Shown here: piece after piece, positions 17,817 to 26,816 of the stretch | Numbering within the stretch: the stretch's first letter is position 1 | Layout: each line of letters starts with the position of its first letter | NCBI RefSeq assembly: GCF_009380155.1 | Contig: NZ_WHUV01000003.1 | Coordinates: forward strand, 124,001-188,000 | Reading direction: 5' to 3' | DNA length: 64,000 nucleotides | Source: Pseudomonas piscis | Lineage (GTDB): Bacteria; Pseudomonadota; Gammaproteobacteria; Pseudomonadales; Pseudomonadaceae | Notes under the pieces: generated by a model | What the model was told of the DNA's origin: nothing | Seen by the model: only the letters and a program-made list of their open reading frames with translations | The model's database searches: none | Position numbers and translations under genes: made by a program

Positions 17817-18017
17817 TTCCTTCCCTGCTTGATTCAATAGCAGAAGCGTTTTTGTAATACCGAAAAAATCTTACTCTTAATAAATTACTTTAACTTCGCG
17901 ATGCAGCTTCCTGAGCTGTATGAAGTTGACGTCGTGGAATGTCTCTCGAATTCTCGTTACCCCTCCGCTAAGCCTCCTAAATCTCCGTTCTATAAGGGTT
18001 TTCCGTCGCCGCGTGCC

Positions 18018-18047
18018 TTGACGGTGGTGTGGGCGCATTCCTATAGT
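18018..18047 (+). promoter_or_regulatory. Promoter Pmra of the division and cell wall cluster
   Basis: TTGACG, an 18-base spacer, then TATAGT. Predicted start is near 18054, at the edge of the MraZ repeats and about 70 bases before mraZ. Confidence 0.6.
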
Positions 18048-18053
18048 GTGCGC

Positions 18054-18080
18054 AAGTGGCGGAAAGTGGCACAAAGTGGG
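18054..18080 (+). promoter_or_regulatory. MraZ operator: three GTGG repeats with 10-base period
   Basis: AAGTGGC, AAGTGGC and AAGTGGG occur with exactly 10 bases between repeats, one helical turn. MraZ of E. coli binds TGGG-type repeats of this period in front of its own gene, so this is very probably the autoregulatory operator. Confidence 0.75.
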
Positions 18081-18121
18081 TTTTTTGAACGCAAAACGCT
18101 AAAATTTGGAGAAACGCTGAC

Positions 18122-18577
18122 GTGTTTCGCGGAGCCAACGCTATCAGTCTCGATGCCAAAGGCCGGCTAGCCATGCCCAGCCGGTATCGTGACGAGCTCG
18201 TTTCGCGAAGTTCCGGACAGCTGATCGTCACCATCGACGCCGTTGATCCTTGTTTGTGCGTCTACCCCCTCGACGAGTGGGAGCTGATAGAAACCAAGCT
18301 GCGTGCCTTGCCTTCTCTACGTGAAGAGAACCGCCGGCTGCAGCGTTTGCTGATTGGTAATGCCGTCGATCTCGAACTCGACGGTAGTGGTCGTTTTCTG
18401 GTGCCGCCGCGCCTGCGTGAATATGCCAAGTTGGATAAGCGCGCGATGCTGGTGGGCCAACTGAACAAGTTCCAACTGTGGGACGAGGATGCCTGGAACG
18501 CTGTTTCTGCAGCTGACCTGGCAGCTATTCAACAACCGGGCGCCATGCCCGATGAACTGCGTGATTTGATCCTGTGA
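18122..18577 (+). CDS. mraZ: Transcriptional regulator/cell division protein MraZ
   Basis: 151 residues; two AbrB/SpoVT-like swapped-hairpin domains (MFRGANAISLDAKGRLAMPSRYRDEL and LELDGSGRFLVPPRLREYAKL). MraZ forms rings and represses the mra promoter. The GTG start at 18122 has GGAG 10 bases upstream. The last codons overlap the rsmH start. Confidence 0.95.
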   Translation: MFRGANAISLDAKGRLAMPSRYRDELVSRSSGQLIVTIDAVDPCLCVYPLDEWELIETKLRALPSLREENRRLQRLLIGNAVDLELDGSGRFLVPPRLREYAKLDKRAMLVGQLNKFQLWDEDAWNAVSAADLAAIQQPGAMPDELRDLIL

Positions 18578-19521
18578 CTATTGATAGCGGCTTTAACCAC
18601 ATCACCGTACTGCTTGACGAAGCCGTCGAGGCTCTCGCGGTACGTCCTGATGGCTGCTATCTGGATGGCACATTCGGGCGCGGGGGCCACAGCCGGCTGA
18701 TTCTCAGCAAGCTCGGGCCAGGTGGGCGGCTCCTCGGATTCGACAAGGACCCCCAAGCGATTGCCACCGGGCAAGCGCTAGCGGCCGAAGACGGCCGCTT
18801 TGTCGTTGTACAGCGTAGTTTTGCCGAGCTGGGTTCCGAGGTCGCTGGACGTGGGCTGGATGGCAAGGTCAGTGGCGTGCTGCTGGACCTGGGCGTGTCC
18901 TCGCCGCAACTGGATGACCCTGAGCGTGGCTTCAGTTTTCTCAATGACGGTCCATTGGATATGCGCATGGATCCGAGCCGAGGCATCAGTGCTGCCCAGT
19001 TCATCGCCACCGCCCCGGTAGAGGAGATCGCCCGGGTATTCAAGGAATACGGCGAAGAGCGTTTCTCCGGCCGCATGGCCCGGGCCGTGGTCGAGCGCCG
19101 CGAAGTCCAGCCTTTCGAACGCACGGCCGACCTGGCCGAAGTGCTCAAGGTGGCCAACCCTGCCTGGGAGAAGGGCAAGAACCCAGCGACACGGGCGTTC
19201 CAGGGGCTGCGTATCCACGTGAACAACGAACTGGGCGATCTCGAGGCCGGCCTGGAAGCTGCACTGGAGTCCCTGGAAATTGGCGGGCGTCTGGTGGTGA
19301 TCAGCTTCCACTCGTTGGAGGACCGCATCGTCAAGCTGTTCATGCGTCGCCTGGCCAAGGGTGAAGCCGACAACCTGCCGCGCAACTTGCCAGTGCGCTT
19401 CGAAGCTTTCCAGCCAAAAATCAAGATCCACGGCAAAGCGCAGTTCGCTTCCGAAGCCGAGCTCAAAGCCAATCCCCGTGCCCGTAGCGCCGTCATGCGT
19501 GTTGCGGAGAAGCTTCGGTGA
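18574..19521 (+). CDS. rsmH: 16S rRNA (cytosine(1402)-N4)-methyltransferase RsmH
   Basis: 315 residues; the SAM-dependent enzyme that N4-methylates C1402, the same base that RsmI 2'-O-methylates. Motifs are HITVLLDEAVEAL, DGTFGRGGHSRLIL (SAM-binding glycine loop), LLGFDKDPQAIA, GVLLDLGVSSPQLD, RGFSFLNDGPLDMRMD and VISFHSLEDRIVK. The GTG start overlaps the mraZ stop by 4 bases. Confidence 0.97.
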   Translation: MTIDSGFNHITVLLDEAVEALAVRPDGCYLDGTFGRGGHSRLILSKLGPGGRLLGFDKDPQAIATGQALAAEDGRFVVVQRSFAELGSEVAGRGLDGKVSGVLLDLGVSSPQLDDPERGFSFLNDGPLDMRMDPSRGISAAQFIATAPVEEIARVFKEYGEERFSGRMARAVVERREVQPFERTADLAEVLKVANPAWEKGKNPATRAFQGLRIHVNNELGDLEAGLEAALESLEIGGRLVVISFHSLEDRIVKLFMRRLAKGEADNLPRNLPVRFEAFQPKIKIHGKAQFASEAELKANPRARSAVMRVAEKLR

Positions 19522-19811
19522 GCAAGCTTTTCGCCAAGCCACTTCCAGGCGGAAGCTTCTTCATGCTTCTGCTGTTCATCGGCGTTTTGGTTTCCGCGAT
19601 CGCGGTGTCCTACAGCGCCCACTGGAACCGTCAGCTGCTCAATACGCTGTACGGCGAGTTGAGCGTGCGCGACAAGGCCCAGGCCGAATGGGGGCGATTG
19701 ATCCTGGAGCAAAGTACCTGGACCGCCCATAGCCGGATCGAAGTGCTGGCCACCGAACAACTGAAAATGCACATCCCCGGCGCAGCCGAAGTCCGAATGG
19801 TGGCGCCATGA
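19518..19811 (+). CDS. ftsL: Cell division protein FtsL
   Basis: 97 residues; bitopic divisome protein. A short cytoplasmic N-terminus, one membrane helix (about 15-37, MLLLFIGVLVSAIAVSYSAHW) and a periplasmic leucine-zipper-like coiled coil that binds FtsB and FtsQ. GTG start, overlapping rsmH by 4 bases. Sequence is poorly conserved; assignment rests on topology, size and position between rsmH and ftsI. Confidence 0.93.
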   Translation: MSKLFAKPLPGGSFFMLLLFIGVLVSAIAVSYSAHWNRQLLNTLYGELSVRDKAQAEWGRLILEQSTWTAHSRIEVLATEQLKMHIPGAAEVRMVAP

Positions 19812-21544
19812 AACTCGACGGTGCTCTTTATCCTTGGCGTTTCCGCGTGGTGCTGGGCTTGCTTGCTGTCATGGTGTCGGCGATCGCCTGGCGCATCATC
19901 GATTTGCAAGTGGTGGATCGTGACTTCCTCAAGGGGCAGGGTGACGCTCGTAGCGTGCGGCATATTCCGATTCCTGCGCACCGTGGCCTGATCACCGATC
20001 GCAACGGCGAGCCACTGGCGGTGAGTACCCCGGTGACCACCCTCTGGGCCAATGCCAAGGAAATGCAATTGGCCAAGGACCGCTGGCCAGCCCTGGCCAT
20101 GGCGCTGGGCCAGGATCCCAAGGTCTTGACCGAACGTCTCGAGGCCCAGGCCAACAAGGAATTCATCTACCTGGTGCGGGGCCTGACCCCGGAGCAGGGC
20201 CAGGCGGTGCTCGATCTCAAGGTCCCGGGTGTCTACGGCATCGAGGAGTTCCGGCGCTTCTATCCGGCCGGCGAAGTGACCGCGCACATGGTGGGTTTCA
20301 CCGATATCGACGACCGTGGACGCGAAGGCGTCGAGTTGGCCTATGACGAATGGCTGGCCGGGGTGCCGGGCAAGCGCCAGGTGATCAAGGACCGGCGCGG
20401 CCGGCTGATCAAGGATGTACAAGTCACCAAGAACGCCAAGGCCGGCAAGCCCTTGGCGTTGTCCATCGACTTGCGCCTGCAGTACCTGGCCAATCGCGAG
20501 CTGCGCAACGCCATCGTCGAGAACGGCGCCAAGGCCGGCAGCCTGGTGATCATGGACGTCAAGACCGGCGAGATCCTGGCCATGGTCAACCAGCCGACCT
20601 ACAACCCCAACAACCGCCGCAACCTGCAGCCGGCGATGATGCGCAACCGGGCGATGATCGACGTCTTCGAGCCTGGCTCGACCATGAAGGCCATCTCCAT
20701 GAGCGCCGCGCTGGAAACCGGGCGCTGGAAGCCCAGCGACACCGTCGAGGTCTATCCGGGCACCCTGCAGTTGGGCAAGTACACCATTCGTGACGTATCC
20801 AAGACTGAAGGTCCGATCCTCGACCTGACCGGCATCCTGATCAATTCCAGTAACGTTGGCATGAGCAAGATCGCCTTCGACATCGGTGGCGAAACCATCT
20901 TCCGCCTGGCGCAGAAGATCGGCCTGGGCCAGGACACCGGCCTGGGTTTCCCTGGTGAGCGTGTTGGCAACCTCCCCAACTACAGGGAGTGGCGCAAGGC
21001 CGAGACCGCGACGCTGTCGTATGGCTACGGCATCTCGGTGACCGCGATCCAGTTGGTGCACGCGTTCTCCGCCCTGGCCAACAACGGGCGCATCGCCCCG
21101 CTGACGCTGATCAAATCCGACAAGGCGCCACAAACTGCCCAGGTGATCCCGGAGAAGGTCGCCAAGACCATGCAGGGCATGCTCCAGCAAGTGATCGAGG
21201 CCCCGCGCGGGGTGTTCCGCGCCCAGGTCCCGGCGTATCACGTTGCCGGCAAGAGTGGTACCGCGCGCAAGACTTCGGTGGGCACCAAGGGCTACGCCGA
21301 GAACTCCTACCGCTCGCTGTTCGCCGGCTTCGGTCCCATGAGCGATCCGCGCTACGCCATCGTGGTGGTGATCGACGAGCCGAGCAAGGCTGGTTACTTC
21401 GGTGGCCTGGTATCGGCCCCGGTATTCAGCAAAGTGATGTCCGGCACGCTGCGCCTGATGAACATCACCCCGGATAACCTGCCGACCACGCAACAGGCCA
21501 ATGCCACCGGCACCCCTGTACGAGCCAATGGAGGGCGCGGCTGA
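19808..21544 (+). CDS. ftsI: Peptidoglycan D,D-transpeptidase FtsI (PBP3)
   Basis: 578 residues; the septal class B penicillin-binding protein. One N-terminal membrane helix (about 12-35), a pedestal domain starting HIPIPAHRGLITDRNGEPLA, and the transpeptidase domain with STMK (Ser291), SSN and KSGT (Lys482). It crosslinks septal peptidoglycan with FtsW and is the target of aztreonam-type beta-lactams. It overlaps ftsL by 4 bases and murE by one. Confidence 0.97.
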   Translation: MKLDGALYPWRFRVVLGLLAVMVSAIAWRIIDLQVVDRDFLKGQGDARSVRHIPIPAHRGLITDRNGEPLAVSTPVTTLWANAKEMQLAKDRWPALAMALGQDPKVLTERLEAQANKEFIYLVRGLTPEQGQAVLDLKVPGVYGIEEFRRFYPAGEVTAHMVGFTDIDDRGREGVELAYDEWLAGVPGKRQVIKDRRGRLIKDVQVTKNAKAGKPLALSIDLRLQYLANRELRNAIVENGAKAGSLVIMDVKTGEILAMVNQPTYNPNNRRNLQPAMMRNRAMIDVFEPGSTMKAISMSAALETGRWKPSDTVEVYPGTLQLGKYTIRDVSKTEGPILDLTGILINSSNVGMSKIAFDIGGETIFRLAQKIGLGQDTGLGFPGERVGNLPNYREWRKAETATLSYGYGISVTAIQLVHAFSALANNGRIAPLTLIKSDKAPQTAQVIPEKVAKTMQGMLQQVIEAPRGVFRAQVPAYHVAGKSGTARKTSVGTKGYAENSYRSLFAGFGPMSDPRYAIVVVIDEPSKAGYFGGLVSAPVFSKVMSGTLRLMNITPDNLPTTQQANATGTPVRANGGRG

Positions 21545-23007
21545 TGTCCCTTAGCCTGAACAAGATTTTTGCCCACGCCGGTCGTGACTTGCTGATCCGC
21601 GAACTGACCCTGGACAGCCGCAATGTACGTGCCGGTGATCTGTTCCTGGCCGTGCCGGGTGCCAGGTTCGACGGTCGTGAACACATCGCCGATGCGCTGC
21701 GGCGTGGTGCGACGGCAGTGGCCTATGAAGTAGAAGGCGCCACAGTGCTGCCGCTGACCGACGTTCCGCTGATCCCGGTCAAGGGGCTGGCTGCGCAGCT
21801 GTCGGACATCGCCGGGCGCTTCTATGGCGAGCCGAGTCGTCAACTGAACCTGGTGGGCGTGACAGGCACCAATGGCAAGACCAGCGTGACCCAGCTAGTG
21901 GCCCAGGCCCTGGATCTGCTTGGCCAGCGTTGTGGCCTGGTGGGCACCTTGGGAACAGGCTTCCATGGCGCGCTGCAAAGTGGCCTGCACACCACGCCGA
22001 ACCCCATCGCTGTCCAGGCGGCCCTGGCCGATTTGAAGAGTGCCGGCGCCAAGGCCGTGGCCATGGAGGTTTCTTCCCATGGCCTGGATCAGGGTCGTGT
22101 AACCGCCCTGGCCTTCGACGTCGCGGTACTGACCAACCTGTCCCGTGACCATCTGGATTATCACGGAACCATGCAGGCCTACGGCGAGGCCAAGGCCAAA
22201 CTGTTCAACTGGACCGACCTGCGTTGCCGGGTGATCAACCTCGACGACGATTTTGGCCGCAAGCTGGCAGCCGAGGCCCACGAGTCGCGGCTGATTACCT
22301 ACAGCCAGGAAGATGCCGGCGCCTATCTGTATTGCCGCGAAGCTCGTTTCGATGACGACGGCGTGCGCGCGACCCTGGTGACGCCGCAAGGTGAACATCA
22401 CCTGCGCAGCAGCCTGTTGGGGCGTTTCAACTTGAGCAACCTGCTGGCCGCAGTGGGCGCCTTGTTGGGCCTGGAATATGCGCTGGACGAGATTCTCGCG
22501 GTCCTGCCCAAGCTGGAAGGCCCGGCCGGGCGCATGCAGCGCCTGGGCGGCGGTCGCCAGCCATTGGTCGTGGTCGACTACGCCCATACCCCGGATGCCC
22601 TGGAGAAAGTTCTGCTGGCCCTGCGGCCCCATGCCAAGGGGCGCCTGCTGTGCCTGTTCGGTTGTGGTGGTGATCGCGACCGCGGCAAGCGGCCACTGAT
22701 GGCCGAGGTGGTCGAGCGCCTGGCCGATGGCGTGCTGGTCACCGACGACAACCCGCGTACTGAAGACCCCGCGCAGATTTTTTCCGATATCCGCGCCGGC
22801 TTCCTGAACGCGGACCAGGTCGAATTCATCGCTGGCCGTGGACCTGCCATCGCCCGCCTGATCGCGTCCGCCTCGGCTGATGACGTGGTGGTGCTGGCCG
22901 GCAAGGGGCATGAGGATTACCAGGAAATCAACGGTCAACGCCATGCCTTCTCCGATCTCGTCGAGGCGGGCAAGGCCTTGGCGGCGTGGGAGGTGGCCAG
23001 TGCTTAA
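21544..23007 (+). CDS. murE: UDP-MurNAc-tripeptide synthetase MurE (meso-DAP adding)
   Basis: 487 residues. Three Mur-ligase domains: UDP-binding N-terminal part, ATPase centre with GVTGTNGKTSVTQL, and C-terminal part with HTPDALEKVLLAL and DNPRTEDP. DNPR at residues 402-405 is the motif that selects meso-diaminopimelate rather than lysine. It adds the third residue of the stem peptide in the cytoplasm. Confidence 0.97.
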   Translation: MSLSLNKIFAHAGRDLLIRELTLDSRNVRAGDLFLAVPGARFDGREHIADALRRGATAVAYEVEGATVLPLTDVPLIPVKGLAAQLSDIAGRFYGEPSRQLNLVGVTGTNGKTSVTQLVAQALDLLGQRCGLVGTLGTGFHGALQSGLHTTPNPIAVQAALADLKSAGAKAVAMEVSSHGLDQGRVTALAFDVAVLTNLSRDHLDYHGTMQAYGEAKAKLFNWTDLRCRVINLDDDFGRKLAAEAHESRLITYSQEDAGAYLYCREARFDDDGVRATLVTPQGEHHLRSSLLGRFNLSNLLAAVGALLGLEYALDEILAVLPKLEGPAGRMQRLGGGRQPLVVVDYAHTPDALEKVLLALRPHAKGRLLCLFGCGGDRDRGKRPLMAEVVERLADGVLVTDDNPRTEDPAQIFSDIRAGFLNADQVEFIAGRGPAIARLIASASADDVVVLAGKGHEDYQEINGQRHAFSDLVEAGKALAAWEVASA

Positions 23008-24382
23008 GCCCCTGAAACTCAGTGAAGTAGCCGCTCCGTTGAACGCCCGCCTGATAGCGGGCGATGCCCGTTTTAGTGGCGTGAGCATCGATAGCCGGGC
23101 GATCCAGCCGGGCCAGTTGTTCGTGGCGCTCACCGGTCCGCGCTTCGATGGTCATGATTACCTGAACGAGGTGGCCGGCAAGGGCGCGGTGGCTGCGCTG
23201 GTAGAGCGTGAGATTCCCGACAGTACTCTGCCGCAGCTGCTGGTCAAGGACACACGCCTGGCGCTGGGCCAGCTGGGTGCGCTGAACCGTGGCGCCTTCA
23301 CCCATCCAGTGGCGGCCGTTACCGGCTCCAGTGGCAAGACCACGGTCAAGGAGATGCTGGCGAGCATCCTGCGTACCCGCGGCCCGGTGCTTGCCACCCG
23401 CGGCAACCTGAACAACGACCTGGGCGCGCCCCTGACCCTGCTGGAGCTGGCTCCGGAGCACAGCGCCGCGGTTATCGAGCTGGGTGCCTCGCGGATTGGT
23501 GAAATCGCCTACACCGTGGCGATGACCCATCCCCAGGTGGCGATCCTCAACAACGCCGGTACCGCCCACGTCGGCGAGTTCGGTGGTCCGGAGAAAATCG
23601 TCGAGGCCAAGGGCGAAATCCTGGAAGGGCTGGATGCTTCCGGAATTGCCGTGCTGAACCTGGATGACAAGGCATTTTCGATCTGGAAGGCCCGCGCCGC
23701 CGGGCGCCAGGTACTGAGTTTCGCCCTGACCGACAGCGCAGCGGATTTCTACGCCTCCGATATCGGACGCGATGCCCGTGGCTGCCCGTCCTTCACCCTG
23801 CATAGCCCCAAGGGCACCGAGCAGGTCCAGCTGAACCTGCTGGGCACCCATAATGTCGCCAACGCCCTGGCTGCAGCTGCGGCTGCCCACGCCATGGGCG
23901 TGTCGTTGTTCGGCATCGCCACTGGCCTGAACGCGGTGCAGCCGGTCAAGGGCCGTACTGTCGCGCAGTTGGCCAGGAATGGCATGCGGGTGATCGATGA
24001 CACTTACAACGCAAACCCCACCTCAATGTGCGCCGCCGTTGATATACTCGCCGGCTTTTCCGGTCGCACCGTCCTGGTGCTCGGAGACATCGGCGAGTTG
24101 GGCGATTGGGCGGAGCAGGGGCACCGCGACGTAGGTGCATATGCCGCTGGCAAGGTTTCGGCCCTCTACGCCGTAGGCCCGATGATGGCCCATGCCGTCA
24201 CTGCCTTTGGCGCGCACGCGCGCCACTTCGCCAGCCAGGCTGAACTGATTGCCGCCCTGGACGTCGAGCAAGATCCAAACACCACCATTTTGATCAAGGG
24301 ATCGCGCAGCGCGGCGATGGAAAACATCGTTGCGGCCCTGTGTGGCTCCCATCTTCAAGAAAAAGACGGAGTGAAACATTAA
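23000..24382 (+). CDS. murF: UDP-MurNAc-tripeptide D-Ala-D-Ala ligase MurF
   Basis: 460 residues from the GTG at 23000, which has GGGAGG 6 bases upstream and overlaps murE by 8 bases. Mur-ligase signatures are AVTGSSGKTTVKEMLASIL (ATP loop), NLNNDLGAPLTLLEL, NNAGTAHVGEFG and VIDDTYNANPTSM. It adds the D-Ala-D-Ala dipeptide made by DdlB. Confidence 0.96.
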   Translation: MLKPLKLSEVAAPLNARLIAGDARFSGVSIDSRAIQPGQLFVALTGPRFDGHDYLNEVAGKGAVAALVEREIPDSTLPQLLVKDTRLALGQLGALNRGAFTHPVAAVTGSSGKTTVKEMLASILRTRGPVLATRGNLNNDLGAPLTLLELAPEHSAAVIELGASRIGEIAYTVAMTHPQVAILNNAGTAHVGEFGGPEKIVEAKGEILEGLDASGIAVLNLDDKAFSIWKARAAGRQVLSFALTDSAADFYASDIGRDARGCPSFTLHSPKGTEQVQLNLLGTHNVANALAAAAAAHAMGVSLFGIATGLNAVQPVKGRTVAQLARNGMRVIDDTYNANPTSMCAAVDILAGFSGRTVLVLGDIGELGDWAEQGHRDVGAYAAGKVSALYAVGPMMAHAVTAFGAHARHFASQAELIAALDVEQDPNTTILIKGSRSAAMENIVAALCGSHLQEKDGVKH

Positions 24383-25464
24383 TGCTGCTGCTGCTAGCGG
24401 AGTACCTGCAACAGTTCTACAAAGGCTTCGCGGTCTTCCAGTACCTGACCCTGCGCGGGATCCTCGGGGTGCTGACCGCCTTGTCTTTGGCACTGTGCCT
24501 GGGTCCGTGGATGATCCGTACTCTGCAGAATCGGCAGATTGGCCAGGCCGTACGTAACGATGGCCCGCAATCGCACTTGTCCAAATCCGGTACGCCGACC
24601 ATGGGCGGCGCCTTGATCCTCTCGGCCATCGGTGTCAGCACCCTGCTCTGGGCCGACCTGCGCAACCACTATGTCTGGGTCGTGCTGCTGGTGACCCTGG
24701 CTTTCGGTGCCATCGGCTGGGTCGACGACTATCGCAAGGTGATCGAGAAGAACTCCCGGGGTCTGCCGAGCCGCTGGAAGTACTTCTGGCAGTCGGTGTT
24801 CGGCCTGGGCGCGGCGATCTTCCTTTACATGACCGCGCAAAGCCCGGTGGATACCACCCTGCTGATCCCGATGCTCAAGGACGTGAGCATTCCCCTGGGT
24901 GCCGGCTTCGTGGTCCTGACCTATTTCGTCATCGTCGGCTCGAGCAACGCAGTCAACCTGACTGACGGCCTCGATGGCCTGGCGATCATGCCGACGGTGA
25001 TGGTCGGCGGCGCATTGGGGATCTTCTGCTACCTGTCGGGTAACGTGAAGTTCGCCGAATACCTGCTGATCCCCTATGTGCCGGGCGCAGGTGAACTGAT
25101 CGTGTTCTGCGGTGCGCTGATCGGTGCGGGCCTGGGCTTCCTGTGGTTCAACACTTATCCGGCGCAGGTGTTCATGGGCGACGTCGGCGCCCTGGCGCTG
25201 GGTGCGGCCCTGGGCACCATCGCGGTGATCGTGCGCCAGGAAATCGTGCTGTTCATCATGGGCGGCGTGTTCGTGATGGAAACCCTGTCGGTGGTGATCC
25301 AGGTCGCTTCGTTCAAGCTGACCGGCAAGCGGGTGTTCCGCATGGCGCCGATCCACCACCACTTTGAACTCAAGGGCTGGCCTGAGCCACGTGTGATCGT
25401 CCGTTTCTGGATCATCACCGTGATTCTCGTGCTGATCGGCCTTGCAACCCTGAAGCTGAGGTAG
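24382..25464 (+). CDS. mraY: Phospho-MurNAc-pentapeptide translocase MraY
   Basis: 360 residues, about ten membrane helices. It makes lipid I from UDP-MurNAc-pentapeptide and undecaprenyl phosphate. Signatures are SKSGTPTMGGALIL, the aspartate-rich WVDDYRKV, NAVNLTDGLDGLAI, FMGDVGALALG and the C-terminal APIHHHFELKGWPE. The ATG shares its A with the murF stop. Confidence 0.97.
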   Translation: MLLLLAEYLQQFYKGFAVFQYLTLRGILGVLTALSLALCLGPWMIRTLQNRQIGQAVRNDGPQSHLSKSGTPTMGGALILSAIGVSTLLWADLRNHYVWVVLLVTLAFGAIGWVDDYRKVIEKNSRGLPSRWKYFWQSVFGLGAAIFLYMTAQSPVDTTLLIPMLKDVSIPLGAGFVVLTYFVIVGSSNAVNLTDGLDGLAIMPTVMVGGALGIFCYLSGNVKFAEYLLIPYVPGAGELIVFCGALIGAGLGFLWFNTYPAQVFMGDVGALALGAALGTIAVIVRQEIVLFIMGGVFVMETLSVVIQVASFKLTGKRVFRMAPIHHHFELKGWPEPRVIVRFWIITVILVLIGLATLKLR

Positions 25465-25469
25465 AACGA

Positions 25470-26816
25470 GTGTCCCTGATCGCTTCCGACCACTTCCGCA
25501 TCGTTGTCGGCCTCGGCAAGAGCGGCATGTCCCTGGTTCGCTTCCTGGCGAGCCGGGGCGTTGCTTTTGCGGTGGCCGACACGCGGGAAAATCCACCGGA
25601 GCTGGCCACGCTGCGCCGTGACTATCCACAGGTGGAAGTGCGTTGTGGCGAGCTGGACGTCGACTTCCTGTGCCGTGCCGACGAGCTCTACGTGAGTCCC
25701 GGCCTGGCCCTGGCGACTCCGGCCCTGCAGGCTGCCGCCGCGCGTGGGGTGAAACTGTCCGGTGACATCGAACTGTTCGCGCGTAACGCGAAGGCGCCGA
25801 TCGTCGCCATCAGCGGCTCCAATGCCAAGAGCACCGTGACCACCCTGGTGGGCGAGATGGCTGCCGCTGCCGGCAAGCGCGTCGCTGTGGGCGGTAACCT
25901 CGGGACCCCGGCACTGGACCTGCTTGGTGATGACGTCGAGCTCTACGTCCTCGAGCTGTCCAGCTTCCAGCTGGAAACCACCGACCAGCTCGGTGCCGAA
26001 GTGGCCACCGTGCTGAACATTAGCGAAGACCATATGGACCGCTACAGCGGCCTACCAGCCTACCACCTGGCCAAGCACCGGATTTTCCGCGGTGCCCGGC
26101 AAGTGGTGTTCAACCGCCAGGACGCCCTGACCCGGCCGCTGGTGGGTGAGGGGCTGCCGTGCTGGAGCTTTGGCCTGGGTGCGCCGGACTTCAAGGCCTT
26201 CGGCCTGCGTGAGGAGAATGGCGAGAAGTACCTGGCTTTCGAATTCCAGAACCTGATGTCGGTGCGCGAGCTGAAGGTCCGTGGTGCCCATAACCAGTCC
26301 AACGCCCTGGCGGCCCTGGCCCTGGGACACGCGGTGGGCCTGCCGTTCGATGCCATGCTCGCGGCGCTGCGCAATTTCGCCGGGCTGGAGCATCGCTGCC
26401 AGTGGGTCCGTGACCTGGATGACGTGGGTTACTACAACGATTCCAAGGCCACTAACGTGGGGGCCGCCCTGGCCGCCATCGAAGGCCTGGGCGCCGACAT
26501 CACCGGCAAGATCGTGCTGATCGCCGGTGGCGACGGCAAGGGTGCCGACTTCAAGGACCTGCGTGATCCGGTGGCGGCCAACTGCCGTGCCGTGGTCCTG
26601 ATGGGTCGCGACTCCGAGCAGATCGGCCAGGCCATTGGCGATGGTGTGCCGCTGATCCGCGCCGCTTCGCTGCCTGACGCGGTGGCCCAGTGCCGAGCCG
26701 TTGCCCAAGCGGGCGATGTGGTGCTGTTGTCGCCTGCCTGCGCCAGTTTCGACATGTTCAAGAACTACGAAGACCGTGGTCACCAGTTCGTCCGTATCGT
26801 GGAGGAGCTGGCATGA
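25470..26816 (+). CDS. murD: UDP-MurNAc-L-alanine:D-glutamate ligase MurD
   Basis: 448 residues from a GTG with GGTAGAACGA just upstream. It adds D-glutamate to UDP-MurNAc-L-Ala. Visible are VGLGKSGMSLVRFLASRG, ATP loop AISGSNAKSTVTTLVGEM (Ala replaces the usual Gly in GKST, a variant seen in Pseudomonas MurD), ELSSFQLETT, NISEDHMDRY, GLEHRCQWV and SPACASFDMF. Confidence 0.96.
   Translation: MSLIASDHFRIVVGLGKSGMSLVRFLASRGVAFAVADTRENPPELATLRRDYPQVEVRCGELDVDFLCRADELYVSPGLALATPALQAAAARGVKLSGDIELFARNAKAPIVAISGSNAKSTVTTLVGEMAAAAGKRVAVGGNLGTPALDLLGDDVELYVLELSSFQLETTDQLGAEVATVLNISEDHMDRYSGLPAYHLAKHRIFRGARQVVFNRQDALTRPLVGEGLPCWSFGLGAPDFKAFGLREENGEKYLAFEFQNLMSVRELKVRGAHNQSNALAALALGHAVGLPFDAMLAALRNFAGLEHRCQWVRDLDDVGYYNDSKATNVGAALAAIEGLGADITGKIVLIAGGDGKGADFKDLRDPVAANCRAVVLMGRDSEQIGQAIGDGVPLIRAASLPDAVAQCRAVAQAGDVVLLSPACASFDMFKNYEDRGHQFVRIVEELA

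Noticed and set aside
19631..21493. A 620-codon minus-strand frame opposite ftsL and ftsI
   Set aside because: Composition is His/Gln/Asp/Val-rich like other antisense frames here, and it covers conserved ftsI.
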